From contig NZ_JARVTG010000002.1 in the NCBI RefSeq assembly GCF_029846635.1, positions 1,219,501 to 1,283,500 on the forward strand: a stretch of 64,000 nucleotides of DNA, read 5' to 3'. The DNA comes from Pokkaliibacter sp. MBI-7. Lineage in GTDB: Bacteria; Pseudomonadota; Gammaproteobacteria; Pseudomonadales; Balneatricaceae. Positions 24,545-33,068 of the stretch are shown here, in pieces. The position numbers were made by a program, and so were the translations under genes. The notes beneath the pieces were generated by a model that saw only the letters and a program-made list of their open reading frames with translations, made no database searches and had not been told where the DNA came from. The first letter of the stretch is position 1. Each line of letters opens with the position of its first letter.

Positions 24545-25831
24545 CTACTGATTAACAGCAAAGACCGATTTGTATTTACCTGGTTGACTGGAATCCTTTC
24601 CTGTAGGAATTTTCATACCGGCTTTGGCGTGGTATTCACTGAAAATGGCAAGTGCCTCTTCATGGGGGAAAATGTCTTCAATATCGTCGAAAGGCCTGCC
24701 ACCGCTGCGTTCTTCCACAATGCGACGGACCACTTCCGGGCCTTCTCCGCGAGACGCCAGCACCAGCCAGTTGACCTTTTCACGGCGGTCATTCTCGTAC
24801 TGCTTGAGTGCTTCGACCGGATCGGCGATGGTGGCCAGCCGTTCTGCAATCGTGCGGGCGTCTACAAAAGCCTGGCAGACGCTGTTGCCTCCACGCGGAT
24901 ACATGGCGTGTGCCGCATCACCCAACAAAGTCACCCGACCAAAAGACCACTGCGGCAAAGGATCGTGATCAATCAACGGGAACAGGTAGCATTCGCGGGC
25001 ATTGCGAATCATCTCGCCGATGTCCAGAAAGCCCAGCTGGCAATCATCAAACACATGTTCTATCTCTTTGACGCCGACTTCCTGGTTCCAGTCTTCTTCG
25101 CTCTGCGGCTTTTCGCCCTGCTCAATCACCCAATTCACCAGCTGATTACCCTGTCCATCGACATTGTCCTGAATGGGATAAACGATGAGGGTGCCCTGGC
25201 GAATCGGATCACCGATATGCAGAATGGTGCCGCCTTCCCTGACCGGAGGCATCACCGTCACACCGCGGTACAGTGTGATACCCGAGAAGTGTGAGCGGCT
25301 TGATTCAGGCAACAGCTTGCTGCGCACCACTGAGCGAATGCCATCCACGCCAATCACGATGTCAGCCCGAATCGTCGCGGGTGCAGCCGGGTTAGCACTG
25401 TTATCAAAATGAACCGTCACACCATCGGCATCTTGTTCAAAGCCCGTGCAACGTGTGCCCAGAGTAATTGCCTCAGCACCGAGACGCTCCTGCACTGCCT
25501 TGTACAGCATCATCTGCAGATGCCCACGGTGCACAAAACGCTGGTCATATTCATAGCCCATATGACGACCGCATTTTTCACCGAAAATTTCCTGACCATA
25601 GCCGGTGTAAAACACAGACTCCTTCGCCTCCACCGAGATGGCGCGGAAGGCGTCGTACAGACCCATTTCGGTTAGTTCCTTCACGGCGTAGGGCTTGATA
25701 TCCACGCCGACCCCCAGCGGCTTCAGCTCAGAGACGGTTTCAAACAGGCGTGGCCGGAATCCCTGCTGATGCAGCTGCAGGGCAGTAGCGAGACCGGCAG
25801 GGCCGGCACCGATAATTGCGATATTCAACAT
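24545..25831 (-). CDS. PhzS-like FAD-dependent aromatic monooxygenase
   Basis: 428 residues of the group A flavin monooxygenase fold. The dinucleotide motif GAGPAG is at 8-13, the DG motif GVDGIRS at 161-167, and the GD motif LGDAAHAMYPRGGN from 303. The MYPRGGNS form and the overall length resemble the PhzS-type flavin-dependent oxidoreductases. ATG 25831 follows GGAGGAAGAAAAGT. It uses NAD(P)H and O2 to hydroxylate an aromatic ring, sometimes with loss of a carboxylate. In this locus it would make the vicinal diol cleaved by the extradiol dioxygenase encoded at 27713. Substrate unknown. Confidence 0.88.
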   Translation of the reverse strand: MLNIAIIGAGPAGLATALQLHQQGFRPRLFETVSELKPLGVGVDIKPYAVKELTEMGLYDAFRAISVEAKESVFYTGYGQEIFGEKCGRHMGYEYDQRFVHRGHLQMMLYKAVQERLGAEAITLGTRCTGFEQDADGVTVHFDNSANPAAPATIRADIVIGVDGIRSVVRSKLLPESSRSHFSGITLYRGVTVMPPVREGGTILHIGDPIRQGTLIVYPIQDNVDGQGNQLVNWVIEQGEKPQSEEDWNQEVGVKEIEHVFDDCQLGFLDIGEMIRNARECYLFPLIDHDPLPQWSFGRVTLLGDAAHAMYPRGGNSVCQAFVDARTIAERLATIADPVEALKQYENDRREKVNWLVLASRGEGPEVVRRIVEERSGGRPFDDIEDIFPHEEALAIFSEYHAKAGMKIPTGKDSSQPGKYKSVFAVNQ

Positions 25832-26217
25832 ACTTTTCTTCCTCCAGCTCAGGTGTCGCACTATCAATCACGACATCCCCTTTTATTTGGCTTTCTTATT
25901 TACGGATCAGCCTTCGATATTTTTTATTTCCGCATATTCAATTGGCGACAATCCAAAATCCGGAAACGTTATTCGACTTCTTTACTTGAATTCTTATTCA
26001 TAGCATCCAGAACGACTTATCGCTCTATTCGCAAATTACTGTGTACTTCATAGAGAATCATCATTTTCAGGGTGCAAATTGCCCTACCCATTAGCTTGGG
26101 CAATTAGCACCGTTTTGACTCTTATTGCTGCCATTGAGCATGGCTAATACCAATGGCTTTTATTGATCGCCTTTCAGTCTTAAAAACATCGGGCAGCCTT
26201 TAAATATCGAGCTGGGC
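25832..26217. other. AT-rich intergenic region with a long inverted repeat
   Basis: 386 bases between the MFS and monooxygenase genes, both on the minus strand. It is much more AT-rich than its flanks. It contains a near-perfect inverted repeat (26071-26111) and probably a separate promoter for the monooxygenase gene. No full GATATATC box is present. Confidence 0.5.
26071..26111. repeat. 14-bp inverted repeat in the minus-arm operon
   Basis: GGTGC-A-AATTGCCC and GGGCAATT-A-GCACC pair at 13 of 14 positions around a 13-base loop. On the plus strand it is followed by GTTTTGACTCTTATT. It may be a terminator, an operator or an mRNA-processing stem that splits the MFS gene from the monooxygenase gene. 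Confidence 0.55.
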
Positions 26218-27471
26218 TCACCCATTGGAACGTGATGCCAGACTATCACCAGCAAACGGCTGCTCAGGGTTATCAGCGGCCACCGCAGGCTTGGCCTGAT
26301 GACTGCGCAGCCAGATCGGCAGTGCAGACATACAGAGCACCAGGGCCAGCACGATAATCAGCGTCAGTTCAGACATGGAGCCCATGGCCTGCGCCTTGAA
26401 GAACATGGGAGGGCCAAGAAATACGCCCACCAGCGTGATTTGTGTCACCAGCCCGCTGGTTGCACCCGTGCTCTCGCGAGACGGTGCAACGACCGGCAAC
26501 ATCGCCCACATGCCTACCAGCAGACCACTGGCGAGCATAAAGATCCACGAGGCCGCAATGGAAGCGGAAAAGCCAATCGGCATGGCATACAGGGCCAGTG
26601 CGGCGAGTCCCATCAGTACAGTACCCGTGATTCCGATAGCCACAGCACGCACACCACGGTTGAGCATGAAGCCCACCAGCAGACAACCGACGGTATTACA
26701 GATCATGGCGAAGACATTCAGATGGGAAACCGCCATCTGACTGACGTCATAACGGTCCGACAGATAGTGCGCCAGGGACGCAATCACACCGGTTTGCAGA
26801 AAGGCGTCCGCACCAAACGACAGTCCCAGCAGATAAGGCAGCGGCGAGCGCAACACCGACGCCAGACCTCGGGTACGGGAAATCGTGGTCTTATCCTGTT
26901 CTGTGCGTTTAGGCAGGCTGATAAAGGCCAGCAGTAACAGGATGACCGTCACCAGGGTGTGTCCGGTAAACGCCGCACGCCAGCTACCAAAGTGCGCCGA
27001 TAACCCCGCCGACAGGAACGGCAGGATAAAACTGGCGGGCACAAAGGTAGACCATAGCGCCATTGCCATCGTTCGCTGCTTACCGCTGGTGATACGCATC
27101 AGCAAGGTGACGGCAGCGACTGCGGTCATGACATAACCTATCCCTGTAAAGGCCCGGGCTATCAGTAGCACCTCAAACGACGGTGCTGACATAACGAACA
27201 GATCTCCCACAATGATGACCAGTGCACCGGTGAACAGCACTCGGCGATCACCGAAGCGATCGACAAAAAAGCCTGCCAGCAGTGCCCCCAGCGCAACCAT
27301 CAGTGATGGTAAAGACATGACCCAGCCAATCTTCGACGGGTCGTCAGGATGAAACTCTTTGGCAATATTTCCCAGCTCGGTCACCGCCTCACTGACTGTC
27401 ATGGCAGCCATGACACCAAGCCCGTAGGTGACCGCGATGCGGAAATTTATGTTTTTGATCAACGTAGACAT
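26218..27471 (-). CDS. MFS transporter, probable aromatic/carboxylate uptake
   Basis: 417 residues with about 12 hydrophobic segments. The loop 2-3 motif GFFVDRFGDRRVLF is the MFS motif A. Helix pairs such as VLLIARAFTGIGYVMTAVAAVTLLM and SWIFMLASGLLVGMWAML are typical. Start chosen at ATG 27471 (GGGGAG upstream), which begins with MSTLIKNINFRIAVTYGLG; the open frame continues 48 residues upstream without membrane-protein character. It is co-directional with the extradiol dioxygenase gene. Together with the OprD-type porin it would complete outer- and inner-membrane uptake. Efflux is the alternative. Confidence 0.86.
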   Translation of the reverse strand: MSTLIKNINFRIAVTYGLGVMAAMTVSEAVTELGNIAKEFHPDDPSKIGWVMSLPSLMVALGALLAGFFVDRFGDRRVLFTGALVIIVGDLFVMSAPSFEVLLIARAFTGIGYVMTAVAAVTLLMRITSGKQRTMAMALWSTFVPASFILPFLSAGLSAHFGSWRAAFTGHTLVTVILLLLAFISLPKRTEQDKTTISRTRGLASVLRSPLPYLLGLSFGADAFLQTGVIASLAHYLSDRYDVSQMAVSHLNVFAMICNTVGCLLVGFMLNRGVRAVAIGITGTVLMGLAALALYAMPIGFSASIAASWIFMLASGLLVGMWAMLPVVAPSRESTGATSGLVTQITLVGVFLGPPMFFKAQAMGSMSELTLIIVLALVLCMSALPIWLRSHQAKPAVAADNPEQPFAGDSLASRSNG

Positions 27472-27712
27472 GATGCGTGCGTCTCCCCATGTGATGGTTT
27501 CGAGGTTGTTATTGTTATTTTGTGAACCCTGCCCAACAGCGTTGTTGTTGTGGCGTTGGGCGGAGCTACGGGACTGCATTAACACGCCAAGAGCACTCTG
27601 CCGACTCACCGTCATGCGGCCAGACCATGCTGGGACATTTGACAGCCACTACACAGATCAGCGGAATGTTCTCTTACATCAAGCGACCCGACGCCTGTCG
27701 GGCAGCCTTACC

Positions 27713-28729
27713 TCAACCCGCTTCAATCTGCAGCAAGCGCTCCAGCGTAGGCGGATCGACTTTCAGGGTCGGCTCGACGGGCTCGACACCACTGAACTGT
27801 GTCGCCTCAGCAAACCATTTATTCTGGGCAGGCATGCCCCACTGATCAGCACGCTTGGGGTTGGACAGATCCCATGCCAGTGCAGGCTCAAGATCAATGT
27901 TCTGATAATGAGTGTTGAACAGCTCAATGCGATGACCGTCAGGATCGCGGAAATACACGAACAGCGCCCCACTGATGCCGTGTCGTCCCGGACCGCGCTC
28001 AAGACGTGGGCCGTAGCCCAGCGCACCGGCCACATCACAGGCGCGGATCATGTCGTTGGTATCGGGCAGCGTGTAGGCAAAATGGTGCAGGCGTGGGCCG
28101 AAGCCGTTGGTGAAAACGATGTCGTGGGGGTTACCCTTGCGCTGCAGCCACACACCCCAGAGGTTGTCACCACCGTCATCACGTTTGGAGAAGGTGTATT
28201 CACTGAGGCGGAACCCCAAGGGCTGATAGAACTCAAAAGAGCGGCGTACATCGTTGGACTGAATCTGGTAGTGATCCAGACGCTGTGCGGCCGCACCGCG
28301 ATAGAGGTTGTACTCCTTCATCAGGCGCGGACGGAACTCCATGGACGCACAGAACTCTAGAGGCATACCCACGCTGTCACTGACATGCAGCGTTGGCCCC
28401 TGGAAAGGTACGTCCACCAGGCTGGAGGCGATGCCCTGTGCTTCGAAATAGGCCTGCATGGCGTAAATGTCATCAGCACTTTGCACACGCAGCCCAATAC
28501 GTGAGCAGGTGGCTTCGCTGCTTTTACGCAATACCAGACTATGGTGGCAGTTTTCTTCCATGCCCCGGAGGTAAACAGCGCTGGTGTCCTCATCACTGAT
28601 GGCCAGTCCAACCAGCTCAGTATAGAAGTGCTTGCTGGCCTCCAGATCACGAACGTTGAGCACGACATGACTGGCACGTGTAATGTTGAAGGGAGGGTGT
28701 AGGACAAAGTCATTCATGTTTATTTTCAT
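27713..28729 (-). CDS. Type I (VOC) extradiol ring-cleavage dioxygenase, homoprotocatechuate 2,3-dioxygenase-like
   Basis: 338 residues made of two vicinal-oxygen-chelate modules. Metal ligands are His153 (RLDHYQI), His215/216 (RLHHFAY) and Glu269 (HRIELF), nearly the same numbering as the His/His/Glu triad of Brevibacterium homoprotocatechuate 2,3-dioxygenase. DPDGHRIE is the fingerprint of this subgroup. ATG 28729 follows AGGAAAGGTACAAAAATA. It cleaves a catechol-type ring meta to the hydroxyls with Fe(II) or Mn(II). It is the first gene of the minus-strand arm, behind a GATATATC pair that coincides with a good -35/-10. Downstream genes supply FAH, hydratase and aldolase steps but no semialdehyde dehydrogenase. 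Confidence 0.9.
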   Translation of the reverse strand: MKINMNDFVLHPPFNITRASHVVLNVRDLEASKHFYTELVGLAISDEDTSAVYLRGMEENCHHSLVLRKSSEATCSRIGLRVQSADDIYAMQAYFEAQGIASSLVDVPFQGPTLHVSDSVGMPLEFCASMEFRPRLMKEYNLYRGAAAQRLDHYQIQSNDVRRSFEFYQPLGFRLSEYTFSKRDDGGDNLWGVWLQRKGNPHDIVFTNGFGPRLHHFAYTLPDTNDMIRACDVAGALGYGPRLERGPGRHGISGALFVYFRDPDGHRIELFNTHYQNIDLEPALAWDLSNPKRADQWGMPAQNKWFAEATQFSGVEPVEPTLKVDPPTLERLLQIEAG

Positions 28730-29289
28730 TATTTTTGTACCTTTCCTGAAGTTTGGAAGTCCCGCTTCGCTGGCGTCTGCAAACTGAACATCAACAAAGG
28801 GAACAGCGTGTTGATCACTGCCAGAGGTATGTGCTGAAGTATCTCAACCCATTTAACGATATATCTTGTTTTACGATATATCTCAAAGAAACTACCAACC
28901 ATTAGACTAACGTCTGATCGAATCGATTCAGCACCGAAATAAATGAGAAGTATTTGTGATAAGGCGAGGCAGGCTTAGACAAGGTGCGCTTTGCGCGATG
29001 ACTTGTGAGAATCAGATGAGAGCACTGCGATCAGTGTTGACTACGAGCACGGCTCACGAAAGGCATTGGGAAGGTTGAAAGGGGTACAGGTATCTAGCAA
29101 CGGAGGGATAGTATCCGGAAAGCGCTCAGGGTCAGGCAATCTAACTAACCAGCAAACGCCTTTGTGAAGCGGAAGACGTTCCAACCCTGTCACGACACAG
29201 ACAGGTTGATGGGCCATTCACAACGGGAAATGAACGAGTGCTGTACTCTTGCATGAGCCCAGACAAAAGCACCCTCTCAGAAAACAAAA
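28730..29289. other. Intergenic region between the catabolic arm and the TCA operon
   Basis: About 560 bases. The left part holds the promoter and operators of the dioxygenase operon. The rest, up to the sucD terminator, contains no gene or repeat I can support. Confidence 0.6.
28858..28886 (-). promoter_or_regulatory. Sigma-70-like promoter overlaid by paired GATATATC boxes
   Basis: GATATATC at 28858-28865 and 28875-28882 (17 bases start to start). Read on the minus strand, TTGAGA (28886-28881) and TATATC (28863-28858) are separated by 17 bases, so the boxes cover both promoter elements. This is a layout suited to repression. It is 129 bases upstream of the dioxygenase ATG. Confidence 0.68.
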
Positions 29290-29316
29290 ATGCCAGTCAG
29301 CAATGCTGACTGGCAT
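29281..29316 (-). terminator. Rho-independent terminator of the sdh-suc operon
   Basis: ATGCCAGTCAGC and GCTGACTGGCAT form a perfect 12-bp stem with a 3-base loop. On the minus strand it is followed by TTTTGTTTT. Confidence 0.93.
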
Positions 29317-29355
29317 CTGAGCACAGGGCTCGCTGTTCTTACTGGTGGAGAAGGA

Positions 29356-30237
29356 TTACTTCATTGCCCAGCCAGTCAGTTCAGCCAGCGCCTTGCCGAT
29401 GTCGGCCAGGGAGCGAACAGTTTTAACACCAGCGTCTTCCAGAGCAGCAAACTTCTCGTCAGCAGTACCTTTGCCGCCAGAGATGATTGCACCAGCGTGA
29501 CCCATACGCTTACCAGCAGGAGCGGTAACACCAGCGATATAGGAAACAACAGGCTTGGTAACGTTGGCTTTGATGAACGCAGCCGCTTCTTCTTCAGCAG
29601 TACCACCGATTTCACCGATCATCACGATCGCTTCGGTCTGTGGGTCTTCCTGGAACAGTTTCAGGATGTCGATGAAGTTAGAACCGGGGATGGGGTCACC
29701 ACCGATACCTACGCAGGTAGACTGACCGAAACCAGCGTCAGTAGTCTGCTTGACTGCTTCATAAGTCAGAGTGCCGGAGCGAGATACGATACCGACTTTA
29801 CCTGGCAGGTGGATATGACCAGGCATGATACCAATTTTGCACTCTCCGGGAGTGATAACGCCTGGGCAGTTGGGGCCGATCAGGCGCACACCCAGTTCGT
29901 CACACTTCACTTTAACGTCCAGCATATCCAGAGTAGGAATACCTTCGGTGATACAAACGATCAGTTTGATACCAGCGTTAGCAGCTTCCAGGATGGAGTC
30001 TTTGCAGAAAGGAGCAGGAACGTAGATAACTGAAGCTTCAGCGCCAGTGGCTTCCACTGCTTCCTTGACAGTGTTGAACACTGGCAGGCCCAGGTGAGTC
30101 TGACCACCTTTACCGGGAGTAACACCACCCACCATCTGAGTACCGTAGGCCAGAGCCTGCTCAGAGTGGAAAGTACCCTGACTACCAGTGAAACCCTGGC
30201 AGATCACTTTGGTGTCTTTATTGATCAAAACGCTCAT
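29356..30237 (-). CDS. sucD: Succinyl-CoA synthetase alpha subunit
   Basis: 293 residues. GFTGSQGTFHSEQAL binds CoA, and GPNCPGVITPGECKIGIMPG and GIVSRSGTLTYEAV are the family signatures. The phosphohistidine segment is GHAGAIISGGKGTA. With SucC it makes succinate and ATP or GTP from succinyl-CoA in the TCA cycle. Its ATG overlaps the sucC stop by one base (TAATG) and uses a ribosome binding site (GGAGGGTAAATA) inside the end of sucC, so the two subunits are translationally coupled. It is the last gene of the long minus-strand TCA block. Confidence 0.97.
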   Translation of the reverse strand: MSVLINKDTKVICQGFTGSQGTFHSEQALAYGTQMVGGVTPGKGGQTHLGLPVFNTVKEAVEATGAEASVIYVPAPFCKDSILEAANAGIKLIVCITEGIPTLDMLDVKVKCDELGVRLIGPNCPGVITPGECKIGIMPGHIHLPGKVGIVSRSGTLTYEAVKQTTDAGFGQSTCVGIGGDPIPGSNFIDILKLFQEDPQTEAIVMIGEIGGTAEEEAAAFIKANVTKPVVSYIAGVTAPAGKRMGHAGAIISGGKGTADEKFAALEDAGVKTVRSLADIGKALAELTGWAMK

Positions 30238-31403
30238 TATTTACCCTCCGCTGCTTTAACTACTTGCTGAGCAGCATCGGTCAGGCTGGTAGCAGCGATG
30301 ATGTTCATACCACTTTCGGCCAGTTTCTGTGCACCCAGTTCTGCATTGTTACCTTCCAGGCGAACAACGACAGGGATCTTCACGCCAACTTCTTTAACAG
30401 CGGCCATAATACCGTCAGCGATCAGGTCGCAACGTACAATACCACCGAAGATGTTGACCAGAACGGCTTTAACATTTTCGTCAGACAGGATGATCTTGAA
30501 CGCTTCGGTTACACGCTCTTTAGTCGCGCCACCACCTACGTCCAGGAAGTTGGCTGGGAAGCCACCGTGCAGTTTGACGATGTCCATGGTACCCATGGCC
30601 AGGCCAGCACCGTTAACCATACAGCCAATGTTGCCGTCCAGAGCAACATAGTTCAGCTGCCATTCAGCAGCGTGAGCTTCACGAGCATCTTCCTGTGAAG
30701 GATCGTGGAAAGCCTGCAGTTTGGGCTGACGGTATACAGCGTTGCTGTCGATGTTGATCTTGCCGTCCAGGCAGTGCAGGTTGCCTTGCTCGGTGATAAC
30801 CAGAGGGTTGATCTCCAGCAGAGCAAAGTCATAGTCCTGGAACATTTTGGCCAGACCCATGAATACTTTGGTGAACTGCTTGATCTGGTCGCCTTCGAGG
30901 CCCAGTTGGAAAGCCAGTTCACGCGCCTGATAAGGCTGAGCGCCTACCAGAGGATCGATGGTTGCTTTCAGAATCTTTTCGGGAGTTTCTTCAGCAACTT
31001 TCTCGATTTCCACACCACCTTCAGTGGAAGCCATGAAGACGATGCGACGAGTAGAACGGTCTACCACCGCGCCCAGATACAGTTCTCTGGCGATATCGGT
31101 GCAGTTTTCTACCAGAATCTTGGAAACAGGCTGACCTTTTTCGTCTGTTTGGTAAGTAACCAAACGCTGGCCCAACCATTTGGCAGCGAACTCCTGAGCT
31201 TCAGCAGGAGACTTGATCAGTTTCACACCACCGGCCTTACCGCGGCCACCAGCGTGCACCTGTGCTTTCACTACCCACATATCTCCGCCAATTTTCTGGC
31301 AGGCTTCTGCAGCCGCTTCCGGTGTATCCACGGCGAAACCCTTGGATACCGGCAGGCCGTATTCGGCAAACAATTGTTTTGCCTGGTACTCGTGAAGATT
31401 CAT
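30237..31403 (-). CDS. sucC: Succinyl-CoA synthetase beta subunit
   Basis: 388 residues, the usual length. MNLHEYQAKQLFAEYGLPVS opens the ATP-grasp domain; KAQVHAGGRGKAGGVKL, INPLVITEQGNLHCLDGKI and NIFGGIVRCDLIADG are diagnostic. It binds the nucleotide and contributes to the CoA site of the alpha-beta complex. It is separated from lpd by 192 bases with terminator-like hairpins (31557-31587), so its level may differ from that of the upstream oxoglutarate dehydrogenase genes. Confidence 0.97.
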   Translation of the reverse strand: MNLHEYQAKQLFAEYGLPVSKGFAVDTPEAAAEACQKIGGDMWVVKAQVHAGGRGKAGGVKLIKSPAEAQEFAAKWLGQRLVTYQTDEKGQPVSKILVENCTDIARELYLGAVVDRSTRRIVFMASTEGGVEIEKVAEETPEKILKATIDPLVGAQPYQARELAFQLGLEGDQIKQFTKVFMGLAKMFQDYDFALLEINPLVITEQGNLHCLDGKINIDSNAVYRQPKLQAFHDPSQEDAREAHAAEWQLNYVALDGNIGCMVNGAGLAMGTMDIVKLHGGFPANFLDVGGGATKERVTEAFKIILSDENVKAVLVNIFGGIVRCDLIADGIMAAVKEVGVKIPVVVRLEGNNAELGAQKLAESGMNIIAATSLTDAAQQVVKAAEGK

Positions 31404-31556
31404 GCTTGCTACCGTTTAAGTGTGTACTGTCCTAGATACAGCAGATCTGATGTCTGCTACCTGGCTTGTCCCAGCAAGAGGATGGCTCACAAGGCAATTG
31501 CCCTGCTCTGCCATTCCTCTTTCTGGTGATCGGCTGATGTTGCCACCAGCCGAAAA

Positions 31557-31587
31557 CGGGATCTGATCCCGAACTGGCATATGCCAG
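31557..31587 (-). terminator. Tandem hairpins between lpd and sucC
   Basis: Read on the minus strand: palindrome CTGGCATATGCCAG, then CGGGATC-A-GATCCCG followed by TTTTCGG. This may be a partial terminator or processing site within the TCA operon. Confidence 0.5.
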
Positions 31588-31595
31588 CTCCTGTA

Positions 31596-33035
31596 TTACT
31601 TACGCTTGCGGTTGGCGATGTGAATCGCGTGACCGTCAACAGCCAGCGCTGCTTCATGAACTGCTTCACTCACGGTTGGGTGAGCGAAGACAGTCAGAGC
31701 GATGTCTTCCGCGCTTGAACCGAACTCCATGGCAACCACAGCCTGAGCAATCAGGTCAGCGGCGTGACCGCCGATGATGTGGCAACCCAGAATGCGGTCG
31801 GTTTCTTCGTCAGCGATCAGTTTGACGAAACCATCGGTATCATTCGCAGCCATCGCACGACCAGAGGCAGCGAAGGGGAATTTACCGACTTTGAACTTAA
31901 CGCCTTCAGCTTTCAGCTGCTGCTCGTTCTTACCAACCCACGCCAGCTCAGGGTGAGTGTAGATAACAGAGGGGATCAGGTCATAGTTCATCTGGGCTTT
32001 ATGGCCAGCGATGATGTCTGCAACCATGATGCCCTCTTCGGACGCTTTGTGAGCCAGCATCGGGCCGCGAACGATATCACCGATGGCGAATACGCCAGGC
32101 ACGCTGGTAGCACACTGATCATCAACCTTGATGAAGCCGCGCTCATCCAGCACCACACCAGCATCACCTGCCAGCAGGCCTTCGGTGTAAGGACGACGGC
32201 CAACAGCGACAATCAGTTTGTCCACTACAACAGACTGCTCACCATTAGCGTCGGTGTACTTGACGGTTACTTCGCTGCCGTTCACTTCGCTGCCAGTCAC
32301 ACGGGCACCCAGACGTACGTCCAGCCCCTGCTTCTTGAACAGCTTCATGGCTTCTTTGCTCATGTCGACATCGCACAGAGACAGGAAGTCATTCATAGCT
32401 TCCAGTACGATGACTTCAGAGCCCAGACGGCGCCATACAGAACCCAGCTCCAGACCGATAACACCAGCACCAATCACGCCCAGACGCTTAGGTACTTCCT
32501 GGAAATCCAGTGCGCCAACGTTGTCGACGATGGTGTCGCCGTTCATGGGCGCAGGAGGAATGTTCACAGGGACCGAACCAGAAGCCAGGATAACGCTACC
32601 AGCTTCAACTACGGTCACTTTACCGTCTTTGTCAGTCACTTCGACTTTCTTGCCAGACAGCAGCTTACCGGTACCCTGGATGGAGGTCACACCGTTGGCC
32701 TTGAACAGGCCAGCGATACCGCCTGTCAGATTGTCAACGATCTGGTTCTTGCGCTTAACCATCGCAGGAACGTCCATTTTCACTTCGCCCACGGAAATAC
32801 CGTGAACATCAAAGCCGTGACTGGCTTCCTCAAACTTGTGAGTAGAATCCAGCAGCGCTTTGGAAGGAATACAGCCAACGTTCAGGCAGGTACCACCCAG
32901 TTTGGGCTTACCACTGGCGTCGATCCACTTTTCCACACATGCGGTCTTCAGACCCAACTGGGCAGCACGAATGGCAGCAACATATCCACCAGGGCCAGCA
33001 CCAATGACAACTACGTCAAATTTCTCTGACATCAT
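31596..33035 (-). CDS. lpd: Dihydrolipoyl dehydrogenase (E3) of the 2-oxoglutarate dehydrogenase complex
   Basis: 479 residues. FAD motif GAGPGGYVAAIRAAQLG, redox-active disulfide in GGTCLNVGCIPSK, NAD motif GAGVIGLELGSVW, and the C-terminal HAHPTVSEA-type active site (here FAHPTVSEAVHEA) with the catalytic His. It re-oxidises the lipoyl groups of SucB. Two adjacent ATGs follow AGGAATGAA, so the first residue may be Met1 or Met2. Its position directly after sucAB, as in Pseudomonas (LpdG), marks it as the E3 of this complex. A second E3 for pyruvate dehydrogenase may exist elsewhere. Confidence 0.96.
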   Translation of the reverse strand: MMSEKFDVVVIGAGPGGYVAAIRAAQLGLKTACVEKWIDASGKPKLGGTCLNVGCIPSKALLDSTHKFEEASHGFDVHGISVGEVKMDVPAMVKRKNQIVDNLTGGIAGLFKANGVTSIQGTGKLLSGKKVEVTDKDGKVTVVEAGSVILASGSVPVNIPPAPMNGDTIVDNVGALDFQEVPKRLGVIGAGVIGLELGSVWRRLGSEVIVLEAMNDFLSLCDVDMSKEAMKLFKKQGLDVRLGARVTGSEVNGSEVTVKYTDANGEQSVVVDKLIVAVGRRPYTEGLLAGDAGVVLDERGFIKVDDQCATSVPGVFAIGDIVRGPMLAHKASEEGIMVADIIAGHKAQMNYDLIPSVIYTHPELAWVGKNEQQLKAEGVKFKVGKFPFAASGRAMAANDTDGFVKLIADEETDRILGCHIIGGHAADLIAQAVVAMEFGSSAEDIALTVFAHPTVSEAVHEAALAVDGHAIHIANRKRK

Positions 33036-33068
33036 TTCATTCCTGTATTAGTCAATGTGTGTAACGGA

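Noticed and set aside
27428..28360. 310-residue plus-strand frame over the dioxygenase gene
   Set aside because: Lies opposite the VOC dioxygenase, which has all metal ligands; no ribosome binding site.
31764..33029. 421-residue open frame on the plus strand opposite lpd
   Set aside because: Exact antisense of a complete lpd gene with all motifs; the translation has no family character. Long antisense frames are common over GC-rich conserved genes.
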